From contig JABGTW010000026.1 of the NCBI GenBank assembly GCA_018646865.1, positions 1 to 49,312 of the forward strand: DNA of 49,312 nt. Reading direction: 5' to 3'. Position 1 is the stretch's first letter, and each line of letters starts with the position of its first letter. The translations under genes were made by a program, and so were the position numbers. The DNA comes from Cryomorphaceae bacterium (GTDB lineage: Bacteria; Bacteroidota; Bacteroidia; Flavobacteriales; Flavobacteriaceae). The notes below the pieces were generated by a model that had not been told where the DNA came from, ran no database searches, and saw only the letters and a list, made by a program, of their open reading frames with translations. Of this stretch, positions 1-8,325 are shown in pieces.

Positions 1-1
1 C

Positions 2-187
2 AATGGTGCTATTGCGGTAGGAATTTCAGGTTCTGGACCATCAATTTTTTCATTATCAAACGATACTATTATCTCGGGGAAAATTTTAGAAGCCACAACT
101 AATCATTTTGATAAATCAAAAATTGATTATGATGGATTTATTTCTAAAATTAACTCAACAGGAATAAAAATTCTTGAATCAAAGTGA
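2..187 (+). CDS. thrB: Homoserine kinase, C-terminal end (partial)
   Basis: This is the last 61 codons of a reading frame that enters from the left edge and ends at TGA 185-187. The fragment contains a glycine- and serine-rich stretch (AVGISGSGPSIFSL) that matches the C-terminal motif of GHMP-family homoserine kinases, which phosphorylate homoserine to O-phosphohomoserine. The next gene is threonine synthase, which uses that product, and its GTG start lies inside the final codons of this frame (GTGA overlap), as expected of a thr operon. The ATP-binding part lies outside the window, so the family call rests on the short motif and on context. Confidence 0.8.
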   Translation, partial: NGAIAVGISGSGPSIFSLSNDTIISGKILEATTNHFDKSKIDYDGFISKINSTGIKILESK

Positions 188-1485
188 AATATATAAGCTT
201 AAATCACAACTCAGCACCAACTTCGTTTAAGAAGGCTGTTATAAATGGATTAGCTCCTGATAAAGGTTTATATTTTCCTAAGAATGAGGTTAAACTATCT
301 GCAAGTTTTATTGAATCACTGAAAAATATAGATGATTTTGAGATTTGTTATGAAGTTATAAGAAAATATATCGGTGATGAAATTCCAAAAAACAAATTAT
401 TAGATATTGTTAAGGATACTGTATCTTTTAAAATTCCTCTTAAAAAAATAGAAAAATCTATATATTCTCTTGAACTTTATCATGGACCAACATTAGCTTT
501 CAAGGATATAGGTGCTAAGTTTATGGCATTATGTCTAGATTATTTTAAGGATAGCTATACTTCAAAAAAAATTACTGTTTTAGTTGCCACGTCAGGTGAT
601 ACTGGAGGTGCTGTAGCAAATGGTTTTTCTGGAACAAAGGATATTGATGTATGTATATTATATCCTAAAGGAAAAATTAGTGAAGTTCAAGAAAAACAGA
701 TAACTACAAATGGATCATATGTCAATGCAATTGAAGTAGAAGGTGATTTTGATTTATGTCAATCAATGGTTAAAAGAGCTTTTAACGATGAAGAAATTAA
801 TAGAAAAATAGCTCTAACATCAGCAAACTCAATCAATGTAGCTAGATGGCTCCCTCAAATGTTTTATTATTTTTTAGCATATAAAAAAATTAAAAACAAG
901 AAGAAAAACATCTTTTCTGTTCCAAGCGGTAACTTTGGAAATATATGCGCAGGTATTTTAGGAAAGTCAATGGGGTTACCTATTGATCATTTTATTGCAT
1001 CTACAAACATTAATGATACTATACCAAGATACATTAGGGATGGTATTTTTGAACCTAATGATACACAGCAAACAATTTCAAATGCAATGGATGTATCAAA
1101 TCCCAGTAATTTCATTAGAATACAAAGAATATTCAATAATGACTTACAAAAAATAAGAAAAAATATATCAGGGTATAGTTATGATGATAGAGAAACTAAA
1201 GAAACTATAAAAAGGTTGTACAACTCACAACATTACCTTTTAGATCCTCATTCAGCAATTGGTTATCTGGGATTAAAAGAGTATATGGATATTAATAAAG
1301 ATGATGTAAATGGGATTTTCATTTCAACTGCACATACAATAAAATTCAAAAATATTGTTGAAGAAACTATTAAATCAAAGATAAAATATCCTAATTCAAT
1401 TAAAGAAATTTTAAAAAAAGAAAAGACAACTCAATTAATTGATAGTTATTCTGAACTTAAAGAAATTTTGCTTAACAGAAGTTAA
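184..1485 (+). CDS. thrC: Threonine synthase
   Basis: Converts O-phosphohomoserine to threonine with pyridoxal phosphate, the last step of threonine synthesis. The 433-aa length is normal for the family. The N-terminal domain is followed by the PLP-lysine motif TLAFKDIG with the lysine at residue 107, the ATSGDTGGA phosphate-binding loop near residue 135, and SVPSGNFGN near 245. The start is GTG, which overlaps the thrB stop by four bases and suggests translational coupling; no ATG lies near the conserved N-terminus. It converges on the aminopeptidase gene, and the two stop codons share TTAA at 1482-1485. Confidence 0.95.
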   Translation: MKYISLNHNSAPTSFKKAVINGLAPDKGLYFPKNEVKLSASFIESLKNIDDFEICYEVIRKYIGDEIPKNKLLDIVKDTVSFKIPLKKIEKSIYSLELYHGPTLAFKDIGAKFMALCLDYFKDSYTSKKITVLVATSGDTGGAVANGFSGTKDIDVCILYPKGKISEVQEKQITTNGSYVNAIEVEGDFDLCQSMVKRAFNDEEINRKIALTSANSINVARWLPQMFYYFLAYKKIKNKKKNIFSVPSGNFGNICAGILGKSMGLPIDHFIASTNINDTIPRYIRDGIFEPNDTQQTISNAMDVSNPSNFIRIQRIFNNDLQKIRKNISGYSYDDRETKETIKRLYNSQHYLLDPHSAIGYLGLKEYMDINKDDVNGIFISTAHTIKFKNIVEETIKSKIKYPNSIKEILKKEKTTQLIDSYSELKEILLNRS

Positions 1486-2915
1486 CCATTTATATCTGGA
1501 AGTACTAATTGATTGATTGGACTCTCTTGCTTCATAAGCTTTTCAATTTCATTTGATGACCTTGGAGCATCGTCTGAAAGATTTATAGGCTCTGAATCAG
1601 TTATTAAGATATCATCCTCAATTCTAACTCCTATATTCCACCATTTTGGATCACAATCACTGTTCTCAGGAATATAAATGCCTGGCTCTACTGTTATAAC
1701 CATGTTTTTTTCTAATGTCCTAGATCCAGGATCATGAACATCTAATCCTATATGATGAGAAACTCCATGAGGATAGTATTTTCTGGCTTCGCTGGCATCA
1801 TCAATAATACCTAACCTAATTAACCCAGTAGATATTATTTCAAGACTTTCTGTATAAATATCACTAAATGTGTTACCTACTACAGCTTTTTTTATAGCTT
1901 CTTCTTGTGACCTATATACTAAATCATATATTTCCTTTTGCTCTACTGAGAATTTACCATTTACTGGAATTGTTCTAGTTACATCTGCAGTATAACCTCT
2001 ATATTCTGCACCTAAATCCATTAGAATTAGTTGATTATCAATATTAATATCATCATTTGTCACATAATGTAAAATACATGAATTAGCACCTGCACCTACA
2101 ATCGAATTATAACCCTCATGAGCAGCACCATATTTTCTATAAATAAATTCATGTATGCCTTGAATTTCTCTTTCTGTCATTTCACCATGAATAGCTTTCA
2201 TAACCTCAATTTGAGCTAATGAAGATATTTTGATAGCTTTAGTTAAAAGTTTAATCTCTAAAGAATCTTTTTTTTGTCTTAGACTAGACATAATATTATC
2301 TACAGAAGTGTTTTTAAATTCCCTTTTTAGATCTCCTAAATTATCTGAAAATGATTTACTATTAATGATTTCCAAGAACTTATTTTGAATGTTATATAAA
2401 TCATATTTATCGTCTTTAAAGTCTCTAACATCATCTCTAATATTCATGTTTAAAACATTTGAGAAATCTTCAATTTTGATAGAATTTTCAATAAAATCAG
2501 ATCTAAGCAAAACTCTATCAAAATTCATGTTTTTAGCACCTTTTAAACCAAGTCTTTTTCCATCCCACATTTCTCTATATTCATTCCTCTCTCTGACAAA
2601 AAGTATTTCATTGTAAAAACCATTATCATCTTGCTGATTATCCTTGAATATAACAAGAACACCATGTGGCTCTCTCCAACCTGTTAAATAATAATAATTT
2701 GGATCTTGATGATACATAAAGTCTGTGTCATTTGATCTTTTCATTATTGGAGCTGTGAAAAAAAATGCAATGCTATTTGCAGGCATTTGATTTCTGAATT
2801 CTTGTCTTTTCTTTTTATGAAAATCAGATCCTAAATCATCATTGTATTGTTGACTTGAAAGAATACATGTAGAAGAAAAAATTAATAATAAAAAAAGAGT
2901 ATTTTTGAATTTCAT
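1482..2915 (-). CDS. Secreted Xaa-Pro aminopeptidase (M24B, aminopeptidase P)
   Basis: A metallopeptidase that removes the N-terminal residue preceding proline. The 477-aa protein starts with a hydrophobic signal peptide (residues about 5-22, ending near a serine and cysteine), so it probably acts in the periplasm or at the outer face. An aminopeptidase P N-terminal domain (about 30-200) precedes the M24 catalytic domain. The metal ligands are visible: the two aspartates of MDLGAEYRGYTADVTR, the histidine in PHGVSHHIGLDVHD, the glutamate in TVEPGIYIPE and the last glutamate in GVRIEDD. It is a single-gene unit, with its stop shared with thrC and only 25 bases separating its start from divergent gcvT. 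The cysteine near the end of the signal could make it a lipoprotein, but the lipobox is poor. Confidence 0.92.
   Translation of the reverse strand: MKFKNTLFLLLIFSSTCILSSQQYNDDLGSDFHKKKRQEFRNQMPANSIAFFFTAPIMKRSNDTDFMYHQDPNYYYLTGWREPHGVLVIFKDNQQDDNGFYNEILFVRERNEYREMWDGKRLGLKGAKNMNFDRVLLRSDFIENSIKIEDFSNVLNMNIRDDVRDFKDDKYDLYNIQNKFLEIINSKSFSDNLGDLKREFKNTSVDNIMSSLRQKKDSLEIKLLTKAIKISSLAQIEVMKAIHGEMTEREIQGIHEFIYRKYGAAHEGYNSIVGAGANSCILHYVTNDDINIDNQLILMDLGAEYRGYTADVTRTIPVNGKFSVEQKEIYDLVYRSQEEAIKKAVVGNTFSDIYTESLEIISTGLIRLGIIDDASEARKYYPHGVSHHIGLDVHDPGSRTLEKNMVITVEPGIYIPENSDCDPKWWNIGVRIEDDILITDSEPINLSDDAPRSSNEIEKLMKQESPINQLVLPDING
2900..2907 (+). promoter_or_regulatory. Possible gcvT promoter -7 box (TATTTTTG)
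   Basis: TATTTTTG fits the Bacteroidota -7 element TAnnTTTG. It lies inside the first codons of the divergent aminopeptidase gene because the spacer between the two genes is only 25 bases. Using the spacing seen at rnpB, transcription would begin near 2912, giving a leader of about 29 bases. There is no TTG at the proper -33 distance, so this is a weak call. Confidence 0.35.
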
Positions 2916-2940
2916 AAAAATTTATTTATAGATCAAATTA

Positions 2941-4014
2941 ATGAAAAAAACAGTTCTTTTTGATAGACATGAAAAATTAAATGCAAAAATTGTAGATTTT
3001 GCCGGCTATATGATGCCTGTTAGCTATTCATCTGTAAATGAAGAACACTTGCATGTCAGAAACAATGTTGGAGTGTTTGATGTGTCTCATATGGGTGAGA
3101 TAGAAATTTCAGGATCAAATGCTATAAATTTTGTTCAACACCTATGCTCTAACGATATATCAAAAATAAAAATAGGAAAAGCACAATACAACTGTCTAAC
3201 TAATGAATTAGGTGGAATTATTGATGATCTTATTGTGTATAGAATTGAGATAGAAAAATACCTCCTGGTTGTAAATGCTTCAAATATATCTAAAGATTGG
3301 GAATGGATTAAAAAACAAAATAAAGATTTTAATTGTAGTGTAATTAATTTATCAAATGAAATATCACTTCTAGCTATTCAAGGACCTAATGCTGAAGAAT
3401 TATGTCAAAAATTCACTAATGAAAACCTATCATTACTGCCAAATTATTCATTTACTGTTTCATCTTTCGCGGGGTTTAAAAATATTATGATTTCTAAAAC
3501 TGGATATACTGGTTCCGGTGGATATGAGCTATACATACCCAATGATAGTGCTATTCATGTCTGGGATGCTTTATTTACTAAAAACGAATTTGATCTGAAG
3601 CCAATTGGGCTAGCTGCTAGGGATACTCTAAGAATTGAGATGGGGTATTGTTTGTATGGAAATGATATTAATGAAAATACCTCCCCTGAAGAAGCAAATT
3701 TAAGATGGATTACTAAAGTTGAAACTAATTTTATAGGTAGTGTAATAATTAATAATCAGATCCAAGATGGATGCAATAAAAAGTTAGTTGGGTTTAAGTT
3801 AACAGAAAAGTCAATTCCAAGAAAAGGATATAAAATATTTAGTAGAGATAATGAATTAATTGGACACGTAACATCCGGTACCTTCTCACCTCTTCTTAAG
3901 AAAGGAATTGGTCTTGCATATATCAACTGTATAAATCTTAAAGATGATTTAATTTATATAAAAATTAGAAACAATCTTAATGAAGCAGAGATTGTAAAAA
4001 CACCATTTATTTAG
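2941..4014 (+). CDS. gcvT: Aminomethyltransferase, glycine cleavage T protein
   Basis: The T protein of the glycine cleavage system transfers the aminomethyl group from the H-protein lipoyl arm to tetrahydrofolate, releasing ammonia and methylene-THF. The 357-aa length is typical. The sequence shows the folate-binding GcvT domain with VFDVSHMGEIEI near residue 45 and NCLTNELGGIIDDLIVYR near 82, a GYTGSGGYELY segment near 190, the AARDTLRIEMGYCLYGND motif near 225, and a C-terminal beta-barrel domain. The other gcv genes are not in the window; the dihydrolipoyl dehydrogenase at 22.5 kb could serve as L protein. YebC follows after one base, so they are probably co-transcribed. Confidence 0.95.
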   Translation: MKKTVLFDRHEKLNAKIVDFAGYMMPVSYSSVNEEHLHVRNNVGVFDVSHMGEIEISGSNAINFVQHLCSNDISKIKIGKAQYNCLTNELGGIIDDLIVYRIEIEKYLLVVNASNISKDWEWIKKQNKDFNCSVINLSNEISLLAIQGPNAEELCQKFTNENLSLLPNYSFTVSSFAGFKNIMISKTGYTGSGGYELYIPNDSAIHVWDALFTKNEFDLKPIGLAARDTLRIEMGYCLYGNDINENTSPEEANLRWITKVETNFIGSVIINNQIQDGCNKKLVGFKLTEKSIPRKGYKIFSRDNELIGHVTSGTFSPLLKKGIGLAYINCINLKDDLIYIKIRNNLNEAEIVKTPFI

Positions 4015-4015
4015 T

Positions 4016-4732
4016 ATGGGTAGAGCATTTGAATTTAGAAAAGCCAGGAAAATGAAAAGATGGTCTAATATGGCTAAAACTTTCACTAGAATTGGAAGGG
4101 AGATAATAATTGCTGTAAAAGATTTAGGACCTGACCCAATTTCAAATTCAAAATTAAGAGCAATAATTCAGAATGCTAAGGCTGCTAATATGCCTAAAGA
4201 GAATATTGAAAGAGCTATAAAAAAGGCATCTGAGAAAAGCACAGAAGACTTTAAAGAAGTTTTATTAGAAGGGTATGCTCCACACGGAATTGCTATTCTT
4301 GTTGAAGCTGCTACAGATAACAATAACAGAACTGTAGCTAACATAAGAAGTTACTTTAATAAGTGTGATGGTAATCTTGCCACATCGGGATCAGTTGATT
4401 TTTTATTTAAACATTTATGTTTTTTTCAAATAAAAGATGAAGGTTTAGATATCGAAGAACTTGAATTAGACTTAATAGATTTTGGTGCAATAGATCTAAG
4501 TAAATCAGAAAGTGAAATAAGTATTACTGCAAATTTTGAAAATTTTGGATCAATTCAAAAAGAATTAGAAAAAAGAAAGCTTGAGATTACATCAAGTGAC
4601 TTTGAAAGGGAGGCAATTAATTTAAAAGATCTTGATGAAGAAAAAATGATTAAAGTAGAAAAGTTGATAAACATGATTGATGAGGATGAAGATATTCAAA
4701 ATGTTTATCATAACATGAAATCAGAAAATTAA
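4016..4732 (+). CDS. YebC/PmpR family protein (TACO1 family)
   Basis: A member of the conserved YebC/TACO1 family, known as DNA-binding regulators in some bacteria and, more recently, as factors helping ribosomes through difficult sequences. The 238-aa length is standard. The N-terminus MGRAFEFRKARKMKRWSNMAK resembles the usual basic opening in a Bacteroidota variant. It is followed by the IGREI and KAANMPKENIERAIKKA helices and the acidic domain with EGYAPHGIAILVEAATDNNNRT near residue 84. It begins one base after the gcvT stop. Its stop overlaps that of the convergent acyltransferase by four bases (TTAA). I cannot say from the sequence whether it acts on transcription or translation. Confidence 0.92.
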   Translation: MGRAFEFRKARKMKRWSNMAKTFTRIGREIIIAVKDLGPDPISNSKLRAIIQNAKAANMPKENIERAIKKASEKSTEDFKEVLLEGYAPHGIAILVEAATDNNNRTVANIRSYFNKCDGNLATSGSVDFLFKHLCFFQIKDEGLDIEELELDLIDFGAIDLSKSESEISITANFENFGSIQKELEKRKLEITSSDFEREAINLKDLDEEKMIKVEKLINMIDEDEDIQNVYHNMKSEN

Positions 4733-5262
4733 ATCTTATTCCTAAATACTACATCACTAACCATATTCTCAAGCACATTAAAATCACTTTCAATATTTCC
4801 TGTTGGATTAAACTTATCATTGATTTTAACTTCTTTTCTATCATAATCAAAAGAGACCATTAGTATTGGTAATTCTGCTTTTAATGCAATATAATAGAAT
4901 CCTGTTTTCCATTTATTTACTTTTTTTCTTGTACCCTCCGGAGCTATTGCAAGAATTTGAATTTTATTTGTATGAAAAAGATTAACAACTGCATCAACTA
5001 GATTTGTATTTTTATTTCTATTAACAGGAATTCCACCCAGAAATCTAAAAAAAAATGCTGTAACAGGATTAAATAATTCTTTTTTACCAATAAATTTAAT
5101 TTTTACACCCGAATAAGTCCTTATTAAAACAGCAACTATTAGATCAAAATAGCTTGAATGAGGAACTACAGCAATAATATATTTTTTGTTTACAGGTAAA
5201 GAGCCAATAACTTTCCAGCCTATGATTTTGCTTAAAATAAATTTTGATAATATTTTAATCAT
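4729..5262 (-). CDS. 1-acyl-glycerol-3-phosphate acyltransferase family (PlsC-like)
   Basis: A membrane-associated acyltransferase of the lysophosphatidic acid family, expected to add the second acyl chain to glycerol-3-phosphate or a related lipid. The catalytic HX4D motif is H35-S-S-Y-F-D40 and the EGTR substrate motif is at residue 109 (APEGTRKK). At 177 aa it is short, but this size is common for the compact Bacteroidota branch of the family. It overlaps the upstream kdsB by ATGA and was probably co-transcribed with it, a pairing that fits envelope lipid synthesis. The exact substrate cannot be read from the sequence. Confidence 0.85.
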   Translation of the reverse strand: MIKILSKFILSKIIGWKVIGSLPVNKKYIIAVVPHSSYFDLIVAVLIRTYSGVKIKFIGKKELFNPVTAFFFRFLGGIPVNRNKNTNLVDAVVNLFHTNKIQILAIAPEGTRKKVNKWKTGFYYIALKAELPILMVSFDYDRKEVKINDKFNPTGNIESDFNVLENMVSDVVFRNKI

Positions 5263-5978
5263 TTTTTTGAAATTAAGTTTTCAGCTTTTATTAGGTCTTC
5301 AGGTGTGTCAATAGATATACCATGAAATGATGTACTTACCATTCTAATCTTTTTTGAATTCTCAATAATTCTAATTCCTTCAAGACTTTCAATTATTTCA
5401 AGTTTTGATCTTTCTAGACTTGAAAAATCAATTAATGCATCTCTTAAAAAAGCATAAACACCTATATGTCGATTAAAATCTTCTATTTTCTTAGAATTAT
5501 AAGGGATTGCAAGTCTTGAAAAGTATATAGCATCATTGTTTTTATCAACTATAACTTTAACATTATTAGGGTTTTCTATTTCATCAAAGGATTCAAACTT
5601 AGTTATTAATGAAGCTATTTGAACATCTGGATCATTAAAAGACTTTATTAAATCACTAATAGCTAATTTATTAATAAACGGTTCATCACCTTGAAGATTA
5701 ACAACTATATCGTAATCTATATTGGCTGCTGCCTCAGCTATTCTGTCAGTTCCCGAAGCATGATTTTTTAACGATTTAAAGGTAAGACCATCTTCAGCTC
5801 TTATGAGATCTATGATTTCATTATTACCACTAACTACATATACTTCATCAAAAAGTTTTGTTTCTAACGCAGATCTGTATGTTTTGAGTATTATGGGGGT
5901 TCCATTAATTTTTTTGAGTAATTTATTTGGAAACCTTTTAGACTCCAGTCTAGCGGGGATTAAAGCTATAGTTTTCAT
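5259..5978 (-). CDS. kdsB: 3-deoxy-manno-octulosonate cytidylyltransferase (CMP-Kdo synthetase)
   Basis: Activates Kdo with CTP to CMP-Kdo, the donor for the inner core of lipopolysaccharide, in the cytoplasm. At 239 aa it has the usual length. The N-terminal nucleotide-binding motif is IPARLESKRFPNKLL, and the diagnostic segments ASGTDRIAEAA (near 75) and VVNLQGDEPFI (near 93) are present, followed by HIGVYAFLRDAL near 167. The gene indicates a Gram-negative outer membrane with Kdo-containing LPS. It is the first gene of a two-gene unit with the acyltransferase and is divergent from the anchored protein gene at 6067. Confidence 0.95.
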   Translation of the reverse strand: MKTIALIPARLESKRFPNKLLKKINGTPIILKTYRSALETKLFDEVYVVSGNNEIIDLIRAEDGLTFKSLKNHASGTDRIAEAAANIDYDIVVNLQGDEPFINKLAISDLIKSFNDPDVQIASLITKFESFDEIENPNNVKVIVDKNNDAIYFSRLAIPYNSKKIEDFNRHIGVYAFLRDALIDFSSLERSKLEIIESLEGIRIIENSKKIRMVSTSFHGISIDTPEDLIKAENLISKK

Positions 5979-6066
5979 TTAAAATATTTTTCTAATATAA
6001 TTCATTTATATATTGTTTCACGAAAAAAAAAAAATTGTAGATTTGTTAGAATCAAAAATTACCAAG

Positions 6067-6723
6067 ATGAATAAAAAACGTGCATTAGAATTCTCTTTAT
6101 GGTTGCTATCAATCTTTTTTGCAACACAAATATACAGCTCTATTAACGGACCTATAAAATTTAACCAAGTTAAAAACGATAGATATACTCAAGTTATTAA
6201 TAGATTAAAAGATATAAGAAATGCTCAGATCGCTCATAAAGATGTAAGAGGTTTCTACGCAAACAACTTTGACAGTCTTGTAAGCTTTATTGATACTGGT
6301 ATTTTTACGCTTATTGAAAAAAGAGATTCATCTTATCTAGAATATAATAGAACATATAGAATTGATATGTTAAAAGAGATTGAAATAGTTGACACACTTG
6401 GATTTGTTTCAGTAAAAGATTCTCTTTTTGGTCAAAATGAATCATATAAGATGATGGCGAAAGTTCCAATAGAAGGAACAGATTCTAAATTTTCTATCAA
6501 ATCAGATATAATTGATAAAAATGGTTATAATGTCCCTGTTTTTGAAGTTAAAGTCAAAAAAGATATTGTCCTTTTTGATCAAAATAAAGATTTATTAGAT
6601 CAAGAAAATAAGGTTATTTCTGTTGATGGAGTTAACGGAACTGAGATAATTTTAGGTTCTATGACAGAGGTAAGTACTAGCGGAAACTGGCCTACGATTT
6701 TTGATGCAAAAAACAAAGAGTAA
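6067..6723 (+). CDS. Membrane-anchored protein of unknown function upstream of DUF3822
   Basis: I do not recognise a named family. The 218-aa protein has one hydrophobic N-terminal segment (about residues 8-24, LWLLSIFFATQIYSSI) preceded by basic residues, which fits a signal anchor, and the rest looks soluble and extracytoplasmic with many charged residues. The frame is open further upstream to a TTG at 6013, but that extension would encode a run of lysines from an A-rich tract in the divergent intergenic region, so I prefer ATG 6067. It overlaps the next gene by about 20 bases and is first in an apparent operon with DUF3822 and rsmD. A pilin-like or gliding-related role would be a guess. 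Confidence 0.7.
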   Translation: MNKKRALEFSLWLLSIFFATQIYSSINGPIKFNQVKNDRYTQVINRLKDIRNAQIAHKDVRGFYANNFDSLVSFIDTGIFTLIEKRDSSYLEYNRTYRIDMLKEIEIVDTLGFVSVKDSLFGQNESYKMMAKVPIEGTDSKFSIKSDIIDKNGYNVPVFEVKVKKDIVLFDQNKDLLDQENKVISVDGVNGTEIILGSMTEVSTSGNWPTIFDAKNKE

Positions 6724-7450
6724 AATCAAAAAAACATTTGTTTACCAATTTGAATCTATCATTCATATTGAATCATCAGATGATAACCTAATATTAGATT
6801 TTTCAGAAGACTACTTATCGAAATCTATTGATTTTATATTAAATTCATCTAGTGATTTAGTTGAGTTAATTTATTTCAATTCTCACCCATCTATTGTTCC
6901 ATCTTTATACTTTGACAACAATATTAAGTCTAAGTATTTAATAACTAATACAGTCTCAGCAAAAACTATTTTATCAGATACATCTAATGATAAAAAAATT
7001 AAAGTCGTTTACTCTATTTCAGATAACTTAATTGACTTGCTAAATAAATCTAAATTAGAACATTCATATAATAACTATTTTACATATCTCTATAACTTCC
7101 TTATTGATAAAGTTTTAAAACCAAAAGGATTATCTTTTTTTGTTAACCTAAATAATAAATCATTTGATATAATAATTTTTAACAATAATGAATTTATTTT
7201 CTTTAATTCATTTAAAATCAACGATGAAAATGAGTTTTTGTATTATCTTTTCTTTGTTCTAAAGAATTATGAAGGTTCAAATAAAACAGATAAAGTTATA
7301 TTCTTAGGGAAATTTGAAAAATTTAAAGATTATTACGATATAGCTTCAAAATACTCCGTAATTGATTTCATACAAGATGATAATAGTTCTATAATAATTC
7401 ATGACTCACCATTTTTTTCAATCATAAATGAGAATTATATCCGGAACTAA
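6704..7450 (+). CDS. DUF3822 family protein
   Basis: A 248-aa protein rich in Asn, Ile, Phe and Ser, placed directly before rsmD. This is the usual genome position of the Bacteroidota-specific DUF3822 family, and the pattern of alternating strands (for example FFVNLNNKSFDIIIFNNNEF in the middle) is compatible with the actin-like ATPase fold that I recall for a solved member. No catalytic motif is visible. The ATG at 6704 is preferred over the adjacent TTG at 6701. It overlaps the preceding gene by 20 bases and the following rsmD by 23 bases, which points to coupled translation. The function is unknown. Confidence 0.75.
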   Translation: MQKTKSKIKKTFVYQFESIIHIESSDDNLILDFSEDYLSKSIDFILNSSSDLVELIYFNSHPSIVPSLYFDNNIKSKYLITNTVSAKTILSDTSNDKKIKVVYSISDNLIDLLNKSKLEHSYNNYFTYLYNFLIDKVLKPKGLSFFVNLNNKSFDIIIFNNNEFIFFNSFKINDENEFLYYLFFVLKNYEGSNKTDKVIFLGKFEKFKDYYDIASKYSVIDFIQDDNSSIIIHDSPFFSIINENYIRN

Positions 7451-7973
7451 AAAAAGTATATCTATTAGAGCTCCTAAGAACCTGCCAGTTAGACCGACTA
7501 CTGATAAGGTTAAAGAATCCCTTTTTAATATAATCTCAAATAAGTTTAATTATGATGAATTAATTGTATTAGACTTATTTTCTGGAACAGGAAACATTTC
7601 TTATGAATTTGCATCTAGAGGGTGTTCTGAAATTCTATCAATTGATAATAATAATGACTGCATCAAATTTATTAATAAAACTTCATCAATTCTTGAGTTA
7701 AATATTCAAACAAAAAAGATTGATTATGAAATTTTTTTAAAAAATCAAAAGAAAAGCTTTGATATAATTTTTGCAGACCCACCTTATAATTTTTCAATTA
7801 AACAATATATTGAACTGATAGATCTAATAAAAAAAAATGAGATTCTCCGTAATGAGGGAGAAATAATAATTGAACATAGCTCAAATATCACTTTAAAAGA
7901 ATATAATAAAAATATAGAAGAAAGAAAATATGGTTCTTCTATATTATCTATTATAAAAAAAGCAAGCCTGTAA
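7428..7973 (+). CDS. rsmD: 16S rRNA (guanine-966-N2)-methyltransferase
   Basis: Methylates G966 of 16S rRNA in the 30S subunit using S-adenosylmethionine. The 181-aa protein begins MRIISGTKK, the usual RsmD opening, with PTTDKVKESLFNII near residue 25, the SAM-binding loop VLDLFSGTGNISYEFASRG near 48, and the catalytic DPPY motif in FADPPYNF near 115. The start overlaps the end of DUF3822. Its last codons and stop (TAA 7971-7973) overlap the 3' end of the RNase P RNA gene on the other strand, so the end of this gene is constrained by an RNA helix. Confidence 0.93.
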   Translation: MRIISGTKKSISIRAPKNLPVRPTTDKVKESLFNIISNKFNYDELIVLDLFSGTGNISYEFASRGCSEILSIDNNNDCIKFINKTSSILELNIQTKKIDYEIFLKNQKKSFDIIFADPPYNFSIKQYIELIDLIKKNEILRNEGEIIIEHSSNITLKEYNKNIEERKYGSSILSIIKKASL

Positions 7974-8243
7974 GCCGGATTCTGTCGAGCCTTATCATTT
8001 ATCTAGATATAATATTACTATTATATTCATACCGCCTACCCTTCTACTTAAAACGAGTAATTTTAAAATGTAGATATACTTGGCGTTTCACCATGCAGAG
8101 TTTACAAGATTCCACTACAGCATTACCTGTACATACTTTCTGTTGCACTATTCCTATCTATAAATAGATGACGGGTATTACCCGCTGCATTACTCTTTGG
8201 TGTCCGGACTTTCCTCTGAAAAATCAGCGATAAGACGGCTTGC
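7962..8243 (-). ncRNA. rnpB: RNase P RNA
   Basis: The catalytic RNA that trims the 5' ends of precursor tRNAs. On the minus strand the sequence has the universal 5' core GAGGAAAGTCCGGA (8203-8216 on the plus strand) and the universal 3' core ACAGAATCCGGCTTAC (around 7972-7987), with the segments GGGTAATACCC and GGTGAAACG between them. The closing helix P1 pairs GCAAGCC (8237-8243) with GGCTTGC (7962-7968). This gives about 282 nucleotides, short for a bacterial type A RNA. Its 3' end overlaps the rsmD stop codon by about 12 bases. The ends are set from P1, so they may be off by a few bases. Confidence 0.93.
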
Positions 8244-8247
8244 ATGA

Positions 8248-8255
8248 CAAATATA
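8248..8255 (-). promoter_or_regulatory. rnpB promoter -7 box (TATATTTG)
   Basis: On the minus strand TATATTTG matches the Bacteroidota -7 element TAnnTTTG and ends five bases before the first base of the RNase P RNA P1 helix. Since the 5' end of RNase P RNA is usually the transcription start, this box calibrates the distance from box to start in this genome. No TTG is found at the usual -33 distance. Confidence 0.6.
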
Positions 8256-8317
8256 GTATTTGTTGATAATTTTATTAAAAAAAAAATATCATTTAAGAAT
8301 TAATTTTTCTCAATCTC

Positions 8318-8325
8318 TATATTTG
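8318..8325 (+). promoter_or_regulatory. dnaX promoter -7 box (TATATTTG)
   Basis: TATATTTG sits six bases before the ATG at 8332 and is identical to the rnpB box. With the rnpB spacing, transcription would start near 8330, leaving a leader of about two bases. There is no clear -33 TTG. The position also argues that translation starts at 8332 and not at the upstream in-frame TTG. Confidence 0.5.

Noticed and set aside
6013-6066. Longer form of the anchored protein starting at TTG 6013
   Set aside because: It would read a poly-A tract as lysines in the divergent spacer; ATG 6067 gives a normal signal anchor.
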